NCBI GenBank assembly: GCA_963752585.1
Contig: CAVVYV010000001.1
Coordinates: forward strand, 1 to 64,000
Source: CAVVYV01 sp963752585
GTDB taxonomy: Bacteria; Actinomycetota; Thermoleophilia; Solirubrobacterales; 70-9
Direction: 5' to 3'
Length of the DNA: 64,000 nucleotides
The position numbers were made by a program, and so were the translations under genes. The notes under the pieces were generated by a model. That model saw only the letters and a list, made by a program, of their open reading frames with translations. It ran no database searches and was not told the DNA's origin. Shown here piece after piece: positions 1 through 8,097 of the stretch; position 1 is the stretch's first letter; every line of letters begins with the position of its first letter.

Positions 1-340
1 CATCGGCCGTGCGGTTCTCCACCGGCCCGGCGCCCGCATGGATGAGCAGCAGCCGCATCCCGCGCGCCAAGCCCTGGCGGAAGGTCTCGTGCAACAGTTC
101 CGTGTAGAACGGATTGGACGAGGGCCCGAGGACGAGCCCGACCAGCCCGCTGCGCCCGGAGGACAGGATGCGGCCGGAGGCGTGGGGCGTGTAGCCCAGC
201 TCCTTCGCCAGCCGCGCGATCCGCGCCCGCGTCTCCGCCGAGATCCGCGTCTCGCCCTTCAAGGCTCGGGAGACGGTGGAGGGGGCCACGCCGGCCGCCT
301 CCGACAGGGTGAGGATCGTCGCACGCCGCCTTTGCGTCAC
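1..340 (-). CDS. LacI-family transcriptional regulator, N-terminal part (runs off the left edge)
   Basis: The minus strand from a GTG at 340 encodes VTQRRRATILTLSEAAGVAP, followed by STVSRALKGE, the classic LacI helix-turn-helix and its recognition helix. The hinge and first part of the sugar-binding-like domain follow (SGLVLGPSSNPFY). A GGGAGAG ribosome site lies just upstream. About 113 residues are present; the ligand domain is outside the window. It is divergent from the catabolic operon starting at 592, and two LacI-type operators lie between them, so it most likely represses that operon and itself until an inducer binds. The inducer cannot be read from this fragment. Confidence 0.9.
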   Translation of the reverse strand, partial: MTQRRRATILTLSEAAGVAPSTVSRALKGETRISAETRARIARLAKELGYTPHASGRILSSGRSGLVGLVLGPSSNPFYTELLHETFRQGLARGMRLLLIHAGAGPVENRTAD

Positions 341-389
341 GAGGTGGTCTCTCCCAAATGCCCAGCTGGAACATGGGTACACGGCCGTT

Positions 390-407
390 TGCGCAAACCT
401 TTGCGCA
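390..407. promoter_or_regulatory. LacI-type operator, site 1 (near the regulator start)
   Basis: TGCGCAAACCTTTGCGCA is an 18-base inverted repeat, perfect except for the central CC. It lies 50 bases before the lacI GTG. It shares the half-site TGCGCAAA with site 2 at 498-515, which supports both being bound by the adjacent LacI protein. A perfect 12-base palindrome, GTTTGCGCAAAC, overlaps it at 388-399. Confidence 0.65.
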
Positions 408-497
408 TTCTGGCGCAGCGCAGCACCGAATTCCAGGTCCAAGTAGGCGTTCTTGTTTGACAGAGGCCTTAAAAAGGCGCGTAACCACGTCGGTAAC

Positions 498-515
498 TGC
501 GCAAACGTTAGCGCA
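498..515. promoter_or_regulatory. LacI-type operator, site 2 (before the catabolic operon)
   Basis: TGCGCAAACGTTAGCGCA is an 18-base inverted repeat around a central CG, the usual centre of LacI-family operators, with one mismatched pair. It lies 77 bases before the first operon gene and is centred 108 bases from site 1, a spacing compatible with looping between the two sites. Confidence 0.7.
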
Positions 516-591
516 TCTGATCGGGGCAGGGCCAGACCGTCCGCTCCGACGGCCGCAACCGCGAACCGACCCGGACCGGAAGGACCCACCG

Positions 592-1968
592 ATGAACACG
601 CCCCGCCAGATCAAGATGGTCGGCTTCCTGCAGGCGCAGAATTGCTCCATCGCGCCCGGCTCCTGGCGCCACCCCGCGGGCATGACCGATTTCACGACGC
701 CGGAGTACTTCCAACGCCTCGGAAGGGTGCTGGAGGAGGGCAAATTCCACCTGGCCTTCTTCGATGATCGGCTGGCGATGCCGGACATCTTCAGAGACGA
801 CTACCGCGACGCCGTGGCCAACGGCGTGCGCGTGGTGAAGATGGATCCGGCCACGATCATCGCCGTGATCGGCGCCGCGACGAGCCGCCTCGGCCTCGGC
901 GTCACCTACTCGACCACCTATTACGAGCCATTCCACGTCGCGCGCCTGTTCGCCACCCTCGACCTGATGACGAAGGGCCGCGCCGCCTGGAACGTCGTCA
1001 CGTCCCTCAACAACTCCGAGGCCGCCAACTTCGGGCGTACCGAGCACCTGGCGCATGAGCTCCGCTACGACCGGGCGGACGAGTTCATGGAGGTGGTGAT
1101 GGGCCTCTGGGACAGCTGGGAGGACGACGCCCTCACCGTCGACAAGGCGGCGGGCCGCTTCGCCGACCCTTCCAAGGTCCATGCGCTGAACCACAAGGGC
1201 ACTTACTTCGCCTCGAAGGGCCCCCTGCCCGTCCCGCGCTCGGCGCAGGGCCGCCCGGTGCTGATCCAGGCCGGCCAGAGCGGCCGCGGCCGGAGCTTCG
1301 CCGGGCGCTGGGGCGAGCTGATCTTCGTGGTCTACCCGAACATGGCGGCCGGCCAGAAGCAGTACGGCGAGCTGAAGGCCGCCATCGCCGCGAGCGGGCG
1401 CAACCCGGACGAGGTGAGCGTCTGCCCGGCCTGCTACGTCTGCGTGGCCGACAGCCAGTCGGCGGCGGAGGAGAAGCGCGAGTACATCCGCGCCCTGGCG
1501 AAGCCGATCGACGCCCTCGTGCTGCTTTCCGAAGCGCTGAACTTCGACTTCGGCAGCAAGGACATGGATTCCGAGTTCACGGACGAGGAGCTGAAGAAGC
1601 TGTCCTGGGCCGGGTTCAAGGAGCGCGTCGTCGCGCTCAGCGGCAAGCCGAACCCGACGGTGCGGGAGTTCGTCCACTTCTCCGGCCGCGGCACCATCGG
1701 CGAGTTCCCGATCTTCTGCGGCACGCCGGGCGCGGTGGCCGATCAGATGGAAGAGTGGTTCACCTCGCGCGCCTGCGACGGCTTCGTCCTGGCCGCCACC
1801 CACTCCCCGGGCGCATTCGAGGACTTCTCCCGCTACGTGGTTCCGGAGTTGCAGCGCCGGGGGCTCTACCACAAGGACTACGCGGGTCCGACGCTGCGGG
1901 AGAATCTGGGGCTGACGCGGCCCGCCATCGGCTCCTGGCGGAGCCCGTCGCTGCGGCAGGTGTCCTGA
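592..1968 (+). CDS. LLM-class flavin-dependent monooxygenase (NtaA/SnaA/DszA type)
   Basis: This 458-residue protein belongs to the bacterial luciferase-like monooxygenases that use reduced FMN supplied by a partner reductase. Features of the NtaA/DszA branch are FFDDRLAMPDI near residues 55-65, TYSTTYYEPFHVARLFATLD, AAWNVVTSLNNSEAANFG and PVLIQAGQSGRGRSFA; the length also fits (about 440-460). The start at 592 is preceded by GGAAGGA with good spacing; a longer open frame upstream crosses the operator region and is not used. It is first in the operon, and the flavin reductase at 4920 is its likely partner. The substrate is unknown; this branch oxidises chelators, sulfones and other organics. 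Confidence 0.9.
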   Translation: MNTPRQIKMVGFLQAQNCSIAPGSWRHPAGMTDFTTPEYFQRLGRVLEEGKFHLAFFDDRLAMPDIFRDDYRDAVANGVRVVKMDPATIIAVIGAATSRLGLGVTYSTTYYEPFHVARLFATLDLMTKGRAAWNVVTSLNNSEAANFGRTEHLAHELRYDRADEFMEVVMGLWDSWEDDALTVDKAAGRFADPSKVHALNHKGTYFASKGPLPVPRSAQGRPVLIQAGQSGRGRSFAGRWGELIFVVYPNMAAGQKQYGELKAAIAASGRNPDEVSVCPACYVCVADSQSAAEEKREYIRALAKPIDALVLLSEALNFDFGSKDMDSEFTDEELKKLSWAGFKERVVALSGKPNPTVREFVHFSGRGTIGEFPIFCGTPGAVADQMEEWFTSRACDGFVLAATHSPGAFEDFSRYVVPELQRRGLYHKDYAGPTLRENLGLTRPAIGSWRSPSLRQVS

Positions 1969-2089
1969 ACGTGCCGCGGATCGCTCCGGATGCGCCTCCC
2001 GGCGCGTTGGTGCCGATCCTTCCGGTCCGTTGTCCCGGGCGGCCGATGAGCGCCCACCGCAGCAAGCAGACGATCCGAGGGAGAGCAGC

Positions 2090-3064
2090 ATGACCATCAC
2101 GCGTCGCGGCGTCCTGGGGGCCGGCCTGGCCTCGGCCGCCCTGCCAACGGCCCAGCTAGCCCGTGCCCAGGGCGAATGGCCGGACCGGCCGGTGCGGATC
2201 GTGGTGCCGTATGCGCCCGGCGGCGGCACGGACGTGACCACCCGCGCCATCGCCGAGATCCTGTCGCGCAAGCTTGGCCAGAACTTCGTCGTCGAGAACC
2301 GTGCCGGCGCGAACGGCGTGGTGGGGACCGAAGCGGTCGGTCGCAGCGCGCCGGACGGCTACACCTTCGTCGCCGCCACCAGCACGCACGTGATGAACCG
2401 GCAGGTCGTGCGGCGGCTGCCCTACAACCCGATTTCGGACTTCGCGCCGATCGCGCTTCTCGCCCGCTATCCGCTCGTCCTGATGGCCGGCGCGAACGGC
2501 CAGTTCAAGAGCGTGGCCGACGTGGTGGTCGCCGCGAAGGCCAGCCCCGGGCAGGTCGCCCAGGGCACCTCGGACGCCCAATCCTCCTTCACCGCGAACG
2601 CCTTCGCCAAGCGCGCGGACTTGCAGATGGTGGAGGTGCCCTACCGCGGCAGCGGCGCCTACCTGGCCGACCTGACGGGAGGCCACCTGCCGGTGGCCTG
2701 GGGCAGCACGGCGACCGCCATGCCCCTGCTGGCGTCCGGCACGGTCCGGGTGCTGGCGGTCAGCTCGGCCGAACGCTCCCGCTTCCTGCCCGACGTGCCC
2801 ACCTTGCGCGAGAGCGGCATCCAGGGGGCGGACTTCGTGGGCTGGTTCGGCCTTTTCGGCCCCGCCAAGCTTTCGGAGGCCATCGCCGCCAAGCTCAACG
2901 CCGCCATCAACGCCGCTTACGGCGAGCCCTCGCTCAAACAGCGGCTGGAGAGCCTCGCGGTCGATCCCGCCCCGCTCGGCATCCCCGCCTTCGCCGCCCT
3001 GCTCCGCGAGGAGGATGCGCGTTGGGAGGCGGCAGCCCGCGACAACCTGCTGCCGCGGGAGTGA
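2090..3064 (+). CDS. Tripartite tricarboxylate transporter substrate-binding protein (Bug family)
   Basis: A 324-residue periplasmic binding protein. It starts with a twin-arginine-like leader (MTITRRGVLGAGLASAALP, cut near ARAQ), then the Bug-family opening WPDRPVRIVVPYAPGGGTD, and later ENRAGANG, typical of the ligand loop. Length and order match the family. The start at 2090 has CGAGGGAGA ahead of it. No TctA/TctB membrane subunits are present, so it is an orphan binding protein, which is common for this family. It probably captures a carboxylic acid that the neighbouring enzymes degrade. Confidence 0.92.
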   Translation: MTITRRGVLGAGLASAALPTAQLARAQGEWPDRPVRIVVPYAPGGGTDVTTRAIAEILSRKLGQNFVVENRAGANGVVGTEAVGRSAPDGYTFVAATSTHVMNRQVVRRLPYNPISDFAPIALLARYPLVLMAGANGQFKSVADVVVAAKASPGQVAQGTSDAQSSFTANAFAKRADLQMVEVPYRGSGAYLADLTGGHLPVAWGSTATAMPLLASGTVRVLAVSSAERSRFLPDVPTLRESGIQGADFVGWFGLFGPAKLSEAIAAKLNAAINAAYGEPSLKQRLESLAVDPAPLGIPAFAALLREEDARWEAAARDNLLPRE

Positions 3065-3121
3065 CCTGCCCCGGCAGGGCGACCCCCGCCCACCGTTCAG
3101 ACCCCATTTGAGGAGCGTCCC

Positions 3122-4483
3122 GTGAAAGAGTTCCGAATGCTGTCCACGAGTGGAATCCTCGGCTACGGCTATGCCGAGGAGTCGCTGAAGATCGGCATGT
3201 CCTGGGAACCCCACGTGATCGGGTGCGACGGCGGCAGCACCGATCCCGGGCCCTACTACCTCGGCTCCGGCAAGTCCTTCACCTCCCGCCTCTCGGTGAA
3301 GCGCGATCTGCGCCTGATGCTGATGGCGGCCGTCGCCGCGAAGATCCCGTGCATCGTCGGCACGGCGGGAGGCGCGGGCGGCGAGCCGCATCTCCAGGAC
3401 ACCGCCGATCTCGTGCGGGAGATCGCGCGGGAGGAAGGCTTGTCCTTCCGCATGGCGCTGATCCATGCCGAGCAGAGCAAGGCCTCGCTGATCGAGCGGG
3501 CGGAGAACGGCACGACGCGCCCGCTCGGCAAGATGGCCCCGCTGGACCGCGCCACGATCGAGCGGGCGGAACGCATCGTCGGCATGATGGGACCGGAGCC
3601 CATCAACCGCGCCTTGGACGGCGGCGCCCAGGTCGTGCTGGCCGGCCGCAGCAGCGATCCGGCGCAATGGGCCGGGCCGGCCATGCGCGCCGGCATCCCG
3701 CCGGCTCCCGCCTGGTATGCCGGCAAGATGCTGGAATGCGGCGCGGAGCCGAGCGTCCCGAAGGAGCCGGACAACATCTTCCTGCGCGTCCGGGAGGACC
3801 ACGTCGTCTGCGAGCCGCCCAACCCCATCCGCCGCTCGACGCCGCTGGCCGTCGCGAACTTCGCGTTGCACGAGAACTCCAGCCCCATCCACCACACGGA
3901 GCCCGGCGGGCTGCTCGACACGAGCGAATGCGTCTTCGAGCCGGTCAGCGACCGCGCGGTGATGATCAGCGGGATGACCTGGACCCCGGCCAGCCAATAC
4001 ACGGTGAAGCTCGAAGGGGTGGAGCGCGCAGGCTACCGGGCCATCGCCATCTGCGGAACGCGCGACCCGGTGCTGATCGGCCAGATCGACAGCTACCTCG
4101 AGACGCACCGGCAGAAGGTCGCGGCCAAGGCCGCGTCCTTCGGCGTGCCGCCGGCGGACTACACCATGCTGGTCCGCACCTACGGCAAGGACGGCGTGAT
4201 GGCGGATTGGGAGCCGGTCCGGGAGATCCGCTCCCACGAGCTTGGCTTCGTGATCGAGGTGGTCGGCCGCACCCAGGACATCGCCAACGCCGTCCTCGCC
4301 ATGGCGCGCACCTCCATGCTGCACGCCGACTTCCCGGGACGGCTCTGCAAGGAGGGCAACATGGCCTTCCCCTTCAGCCCGTCCGACATCGAGCTCGGGC
4401 CGATGTACCGCTTCAGCATCTTCCACGTCGTGGCCCCGAAGGACCCCTACGAGATGTTCCCCATCGAATACGAGACGGTGTGA
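3122..4483 (+). CDS. AtuA-family (DUF1446, acyclic terpene utilisation) protein
   Basis: A 453-residue protein resembling AtuA, which is needed for acyclic terpene degradation in Pseudomonas but whose reaction is not established. Visible family signatures are GCDGGSTDPGPYYLG near residues 35-50, GTAGGAGGEPHL near 80, GRSSDPAQWAGPAM near 180 and HHTEPGGLLDTSE near 260. The start is a GTG with GAGGAG upstream. It is followed 10 bases later by a DUF4387 gene, its usual companion. In this operon it is likely to process the same substrate as the LLM monooxygenase; a precise role cannot be given. Confidence 0.85.
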   Translation: MKEFRMLSTSGILGYGYAEESLKIGMSWEPHVIGCDGGSTDPGPYYLGSGKSFTSRLSVKRDLRLMLMAAVAAKIPCIVGTAGGAGGEPHLQDTADLVREIAREEGLSFRMALIHAEQSKASLIERAENGTTRPLGKMAPLDRATIERAERIVGMMGPEPINRALDGGAQVVLAGRSSDPAQWAGPAMRAGIPPAPAWYAGKMLECGAEPSVPKEPDNIFLRVREDHVVCEPPNPIRRSTPLAVANFALHENSSPIHHTEPGGLLDTSECVFEPVSDRAVMISGMTWTPASQYTVKLEGVERAGYRAIAICGTRDPVLIGQIDSYLETHRQKVAAKAASFGVPPADYTMLVRTYGKDGVMADWEPVREIRSHELGFVIEVVGRTQDIANAVLAMARTSMLHADFPGRLCKEGNMAFPFSPSDIELGPMYRFSIFHVVAPKDPYEMFPIEYETV

Positions 4484-4493
4484 GGCGCCCATC

Positions 4494-4823
4494 ATGGCAC
4501 GCATCCGCGACATCGCGCAGATCTGCAAGAGCAAGAACGCCGGTCCCTTCCAGGTCACGATAGACGTGCTCTTCGAGGACCATGCGCTGTACCGGCAGGT
4601 GAAGGCGACGGGGGTCCTGAACGCCGCGCTCTTCGCCCGCCTCTACGGCGTGGCGGAAGAGGACGTGCTGTTCACGCCCTACGACGCGGCCGCCGCCTTC
4701 AAGGCCACCCTGCCCCGGCGCGTGCCCGCCGGGGACATCGGCGACACGGACGTCTACGGCGCGCAGCAGCACGCGCCGCTGCTGGACGTGGAGATCCCGC
4801 TGAACGCACCGCCTTCCGGCTGA
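4494..4823 (+). CDS. DUF4387 protein, small partner of the AtuA-family protein
   Basis: A 109-residue soluble protein beginning MARIRDIAQICKSKNAGPFQ, with the conserved ITIDVLFED-like segment (here VTIDVLFEDHALY) and LFARLYGVAEEDV. These match DUF4387, which is found beside or fused to AtuA-type proteins, so the two probably form a complex. The 10-base gap to the upstream gene implies translational coupling. No enzyme motif is recognisable. Confidence 0.85.
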   Translation: MARIRDIAQICKSKNAGPFQVTIDVLFEDHALYRQVKATGVLNAALFARLYGVAEEDVLFTPYDAAAAFKATLPRRVPAGDIGDTDVYGAQQHAPLLDVEIPLNAPPSG

Positions 4824-4919
4824 GCGGGCCGGCTGGACACGAAGGCGCCGCCGACCATGGCGACGCTCCCGCCCGCCGGGAGGGTCGTCCTATCGATCTT
4901 GTTGGCCGGGGAGGCCTCC

Positions 4920-5933
4920 ATGGCACAATCAGACACCATCACCCGAGAACCTCCGGCGCCCGCGGCCGTCGATCCGAAGGTGCTGCGAAAAGCGCTCGGG
5001 GCGTTCGCGACGGGTGTGACCATCGTGACCACGACCGGCGCCGACGGCGGCGATGTCGGCTTGACGGCCAACAGCTTCAGCTCCGTCTCGCTCAGCCCGC
5101 CGATGGTGCTGTGGAGCCTGGCCAAGACCTCCTCCAACATCGAGGCGTTCCGGAGCGCCCGGCATTTCGCCGTCCATATCCTGGCCGCGGACCAGGAATC
5201 CCTGTCGGGCCAATTCGCGACCAAGGGCATCGACAAGTTCGCCGGGCTGGAGGTCGAGCGCGGGCACGACCGGATCCCGATGCTGCACGACTGCACCGCC
5301 CGCTTCGAATGCCGGACGACATTCCAGTACGAGGGCGGCGACCACGTGATCTTCGTGGGCGAGGTGCTGGACTTCACGCACTCGGAACGCTCGCCGCTGA
5401 TCTTCCATGGCGGGCGCTATGGAATGGTCATCAGGAAGGAGGCCGAGCGGCCGGAGGGCCCGCTCGCCGATAGCAGCCTGTCGCCGAACGACCTGATCTT
5501 CCACATCTCGAGGGCGTTCTTCCAGATCCGCCGCGAGGCGATGGAGGAGCGGCGCCGCCGCGGCTGGACGGAGCATGAGTACGCCGCGCTCAGCGTGCTA
5601 GGTCGGGAGGACGGCAAGACCGTCGCGGAGATCGGAGCGCTCAGCAGCTTCCCCGGCCGGCAGGTGACGCCGGAGGTCATCGCCGGGCTGGCGGAACGCG
5701 GTCTCGTCACCGTGTCGGGTCCCATCGGCGGCAGCAGCGAGGTGCGGCTGACCGCGTCCGGCCGGCAATCGATCATCGAGATCATCGCCATCATCAAGGC
5801 GTCCGAGGCCGACGCCTTGAAGGATTTCGATTTCAGCGAGGTGCAGACCCTGATCCAGCTCTTGCGGCGGCTGAGCGGCGGCAGCCAGCCCGGCTGGCCC
5901 CCGTTGCCGCAACAGGATCAGCGGTTGGGATGA
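4920..5933 (+). CDS. Flavin reductase with a C-terminal MarR-like winged-helix domain
   Basis: About 337 residues. Residues 15-175 form a flavin-reductase-like split barrel (LRKALGAFATGVTIVTT, LTANSFSSVSLSPPMVLWSL, GGRYG), the FMN:NADH reductase component of two-component monooxygenases. Residues 190-320 look like a MarR-type winged helix with a dimer helix (ISRAFFQIRREAMEERRRRG, EYAALSVLGREDGKTVAEIG, GLAERGLVTV). The start at 4920 is chosen for GGGGAGG at correct spacing; an earlier in-frame ATG at 4857 has a weaker site. The enzyme should supply reduced FMN to the monooxygenase at 592. The second domain may control DNA binding or, as in HpaC/C1-type reductases, effector-stimulated activity. 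Confidence 0.85.
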   Translation: MAQSDTITREPPAPAAVDPKVLRKALGAFATGVTIVTTTGADGGDVGLTANSFSSVSLSPPMVLWSLAKTSSNIEAFRSARHFAVHILAADQESLSGQFATKGIDKFAGLEVERGHDRIPMLHDCTARFECRTTFQYEGGDHVIFVGEVLDFTHSERSPLIFHGGRYGMVIRKEAERPEGPLADSSLSPNDLIFHISRAFFQIRREAMEERRRRGWTEHEYAALSVLGREDGKTVAEIGALSSFPGRQVTPEVIAGLAERGLVTVSGPIGGSSEVRLTASGRQSIIEIIAIIKASEADALKDFDFSEVQTLIQLLRRLSGGSQPGWPPLPQQDQRLG

Positions 5934-6010
5934 GCCAGGCGCTCACGTTCCAAGCCGATCCCGACCGCGCCGGCCGCCCGCGTCCAAGAAGAACGATCGA
6001 GGAGGACAGC

Positions 6011-7000
6011 ATGCTTCACCGGAGAACACTGCTCGCCGCGGGGACCGGTGCGCTGGCCGCGACCGCCGCGGCCGCCCCCGTCGCCCGCGCCCAGACCGCA
6101 TGGCGCTTCGCCACTCCCTATCCGGACTCCAACTACGTCGGCCGGAACAACAAACAGTTCGCCGAGGACGTGCGGGCAGCGACGGGCGGCGCGGTGCAGA
6201 TCCAGGTGTTCCCGAACGCCTCCCTGCTGCCCTTGCCGCAGATAAAGCGCGGCGTGCAGGCCGGCCAGGTGCAGGTCGGCGAGATCCTGCTGAACGCCTA
6301 CGGCAACGAGGACCCGTTCTTCGAGGTCGACGGCATACCGCGCCTGGTGCGGAGCTGGGAGGAGGCGCGGCGCTTGGCCGCGCTGTCGCGCTCCTTCACC
6401 GAGGCGCGGCTGCAGCGACAGGGCCTAACGATGCTCTACCAGATCCCCTGGCCGCCGACGGGCTTCTTCTCCAACATGCCGATCACGGGCGTGGACTCGC
6501 TGCGCGGCACGCGGATGCGCACCTACAGCGCCATCAGCAACCGCTTCGCCACCCTGGTCGGGGCGACGCCGGCCCTGGTGCAGATCCCGGAGGTGCCGCA
6601 GGCCTTCGCCACCAACGTGATCAACCTGCTCATCACCTCGGCCGCGGCGGCGGTCGACCTGCAGGTCTGGGACTTCGCGCGCGTCTTCACGCCGGTGGAC
6701 TTCTCGTTCAACTGCAACGGCGTGTTCATGTCCCGCCGCGCGCTGGAGTCGCTGCCGGCAGCGCAGCAGCAAGCGGTGCGCGAGCAGGCGGCGCGGGCGG
6801 AGGCGCGGGGCTGGGAGCAGGCGATGGAGGCCGCGCGCACCCAGACCCAAGTGCTTGCCCAGCGCGGCCTGGAGATCGCCCAGCCCTCCGCGGCGCTGCT
6901 CGAAGGCATGGCGGCGGTGAGCCGGCAGTTGACGGAGGAATGGCTGGCGCGCGCCGGCGCGGACGGGCGCGAGCTCATGCAACAGTTGCGCGGCGCCTGA
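6011..7000 (+). CDS. TRAP transporter DctP-type substrate-binding protein
   Basis: A 329-residue periplasmic protein. It has a leader (MLHRRTLLAAGTGALAATAA, ending VARAQ) followed by WRFATPYPDSNYVGRNNKQFAEDV and GAVQIQVFPNASLLPLPQIKRGVQAG, the DctP opening, then the central SLRGTRMRTYS segment holding the arginine that usually binds a carboxylate. The start at 6011 follows GAGGA; earlier in-frame starts overlap the previous gene. No DctQ/DctM membrane genes are present. With the Bug protein at 2090 the operon encodes binding proteins for two unrelated transporter families. Confidence 0.9.
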   Translation: MLHRRTLLAAGTGALAATAAAAPVARAQTAWRFATPYPDSNYVGRNNKQFAEDVRAATGGAVQIQVFPNASLLPLPQIKRGVQAGQVQVGEILLNAYGNEDPFFEVDGIPRLVRSWEEARRLAALSRSFTEARLQRQGLTMLYQIPWPPTGFFSNMPITGVDSLRGTRMRTYSAISNRFATLVGATPALVQIPEVPQAFATNVINLLITSAAAAVDLQVWDFARVFTPVDFSFNCNGVFMSRRALESLPAAQQQAVREQAARAEARGWEQAMEAARTQTQVLAQRGLEIAQPSAALLEGMAAVSRQLTEEWLARAGADGRELMQQLRGA

Positions 7001-7019
7001 CGGGCGAAGGGCGAGGCCG

Positions 7020-8066
7020 ATGCTCGACGAGGCTTACCGCAACCTCAACATGCTGCCGGTGCGGCCGGACTGGCTCGCACGCCGGCGGGAGGAGGCGATC
7101 GACCCGGCGCTGCCGATCGTCGATCCGCACCACCACCTGTGGCGCATGCCGCAATGCCCGTACCTGATCGAGGACCTGGCGGCGGACGCGGCGGCCGGGC
7201 ATCGCGTGGTCGCCACCGTCTACGTCGAGGCGCACACGGCCTACCGCACGGAGGGCCCGGAGGCGCTGCGGCCCGTCGGCGAGACGGAGTTCGTGGTGTC
7301 CGAGATCGCGCGGCAGGAGGCGCGGACCGGCGCGTCCACGCCGCTCTGCGCCGGCATCGTCGGCGCCGCCGACCTCGCGCTCGGCGACCGGGTCGAGGAG
7401 GTGCTCGAAGCGCACATCGCGGCGGGGCGGGGGCGTTTCCGCGGCGTCCGGCTGCGCGCCGCCGCGCATCCCGACCCGGCCTTCGCGCCGCCCACCGGCG
7501 CGCCGCCCGAGGGCTTTCTGCTGCGGCCGGAGGTGCAGAAGGGCGCCTCCTGCGTGGGGCGCCTCGGGCTGGCGCTGGACGTGTGGGTGTTCCAAACGCA
7601 ACTCCGGGACGTGGCGGCGCTGGCGGCGGCCTGCCCGGGGACGCGCATGGTGCTGAACCATGTGGGCGGGGTGCTCGGCATCGGGCCCTTCGCGGGACGG
7701 CGCGGCGAGGTCTTCCCGACCTGGCGCGAGGACCTGCGGGCGCTCGCGCGTTTCGGCAACATGCACGTGAAGCTCGGCGGCCTTTGCATGCCGCGGGTCG
7801 GCTTCCGCTTCCACGGAGCGGAACTGCCGCCTGGCTCGGCCGAACTCGCCGCGGCTTGGCGCCCCTATGTCGAGACCTGCATCGAGGCCTTCGGAGCGTC
7901 GCGCTGCATGTTCGAAAGCAACTTCCCGGTCGACAAGGGCATGTGCGGCTATGTCGAGGCGTGGAACGCCTTCAAGCGCATCGCGTCCGGCGCGGGCGAT
8001 GCCGAGAGGGCCGACCTTTTCGCGGGCACGGCCCAGCGCGTCTACCGTTTGGACGCGAGCGGCTGA
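7020..8066 (+). CDS. Amidohydrolase-2 family metal-dependent hydrolase
   Basis: A 348-residue TIM-barrel hydrolase of the 2-pyrone-4,6-dicarboxylate lactonase/amidohydrolase-2 group. Metal-binding residues are seen in IVDPHHHLWRMP near residue 35; YVEAHTAY, MVLNHVGG and the late FESNFPVDK, with its conserved asparagine and aspartate, complete the family pattern. It is the last gene of the operon, 19 bases after the TRAP protein, and likely cleaves a lactone or amide made by the monooxygenase step. An IS630 element begins 31 bases after it, so further operon genes may have been separated. Confidence 0.88.
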   Translation: MLDEAYRNLNMLPVRPDWLARRREEAIDPALPIVDPHHHLWRMPQCPYLIEDLAADAAAGHRVVATVYVEAHTAYRTEGPEALRPVGETEFVVSEIARQEARTGASTPLCAGIVGAADLALGDRVEEVLEAHIAAGRGRFRGVRLRAAAHPDPAFAPPTGAPPEGFLLRPEVQKGASCVGRLGLALDVWVFQTQLRDVAALAAACPGTRMVLNHVGGVLGIGPFAGRRGEVFPTWREDLRALARFGNMHVKLGGLCMPRVGFRFHGAELPPGSAELAAAWRPYVETCIEAFGASRCMFESNFPVDKGMCGYVEAWNAFKRIASGAGDAERADLFAGTAQRVYRLDASG

Positions 8067-8097
8067 GGCCGCCCGGCCCTGGAAGAACCTTGTTATA

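Noticed and set aside
388..399. GTTTGCGCAAAC perfect 12-base palindrome as an independent operator
   Set aside because: It overlaps the larger 18-base site at 390-407, which matches site 2 better and has the LacI operator layout.
508..2271. Long minus-strand open frame (587 codons) across the monooxygenase gene
   Set aside because: It is a shadow caused by very high GC. Its translation is Arg/Ala/Gly-rich without family motifs, and the plus-strand gene has clear ones.
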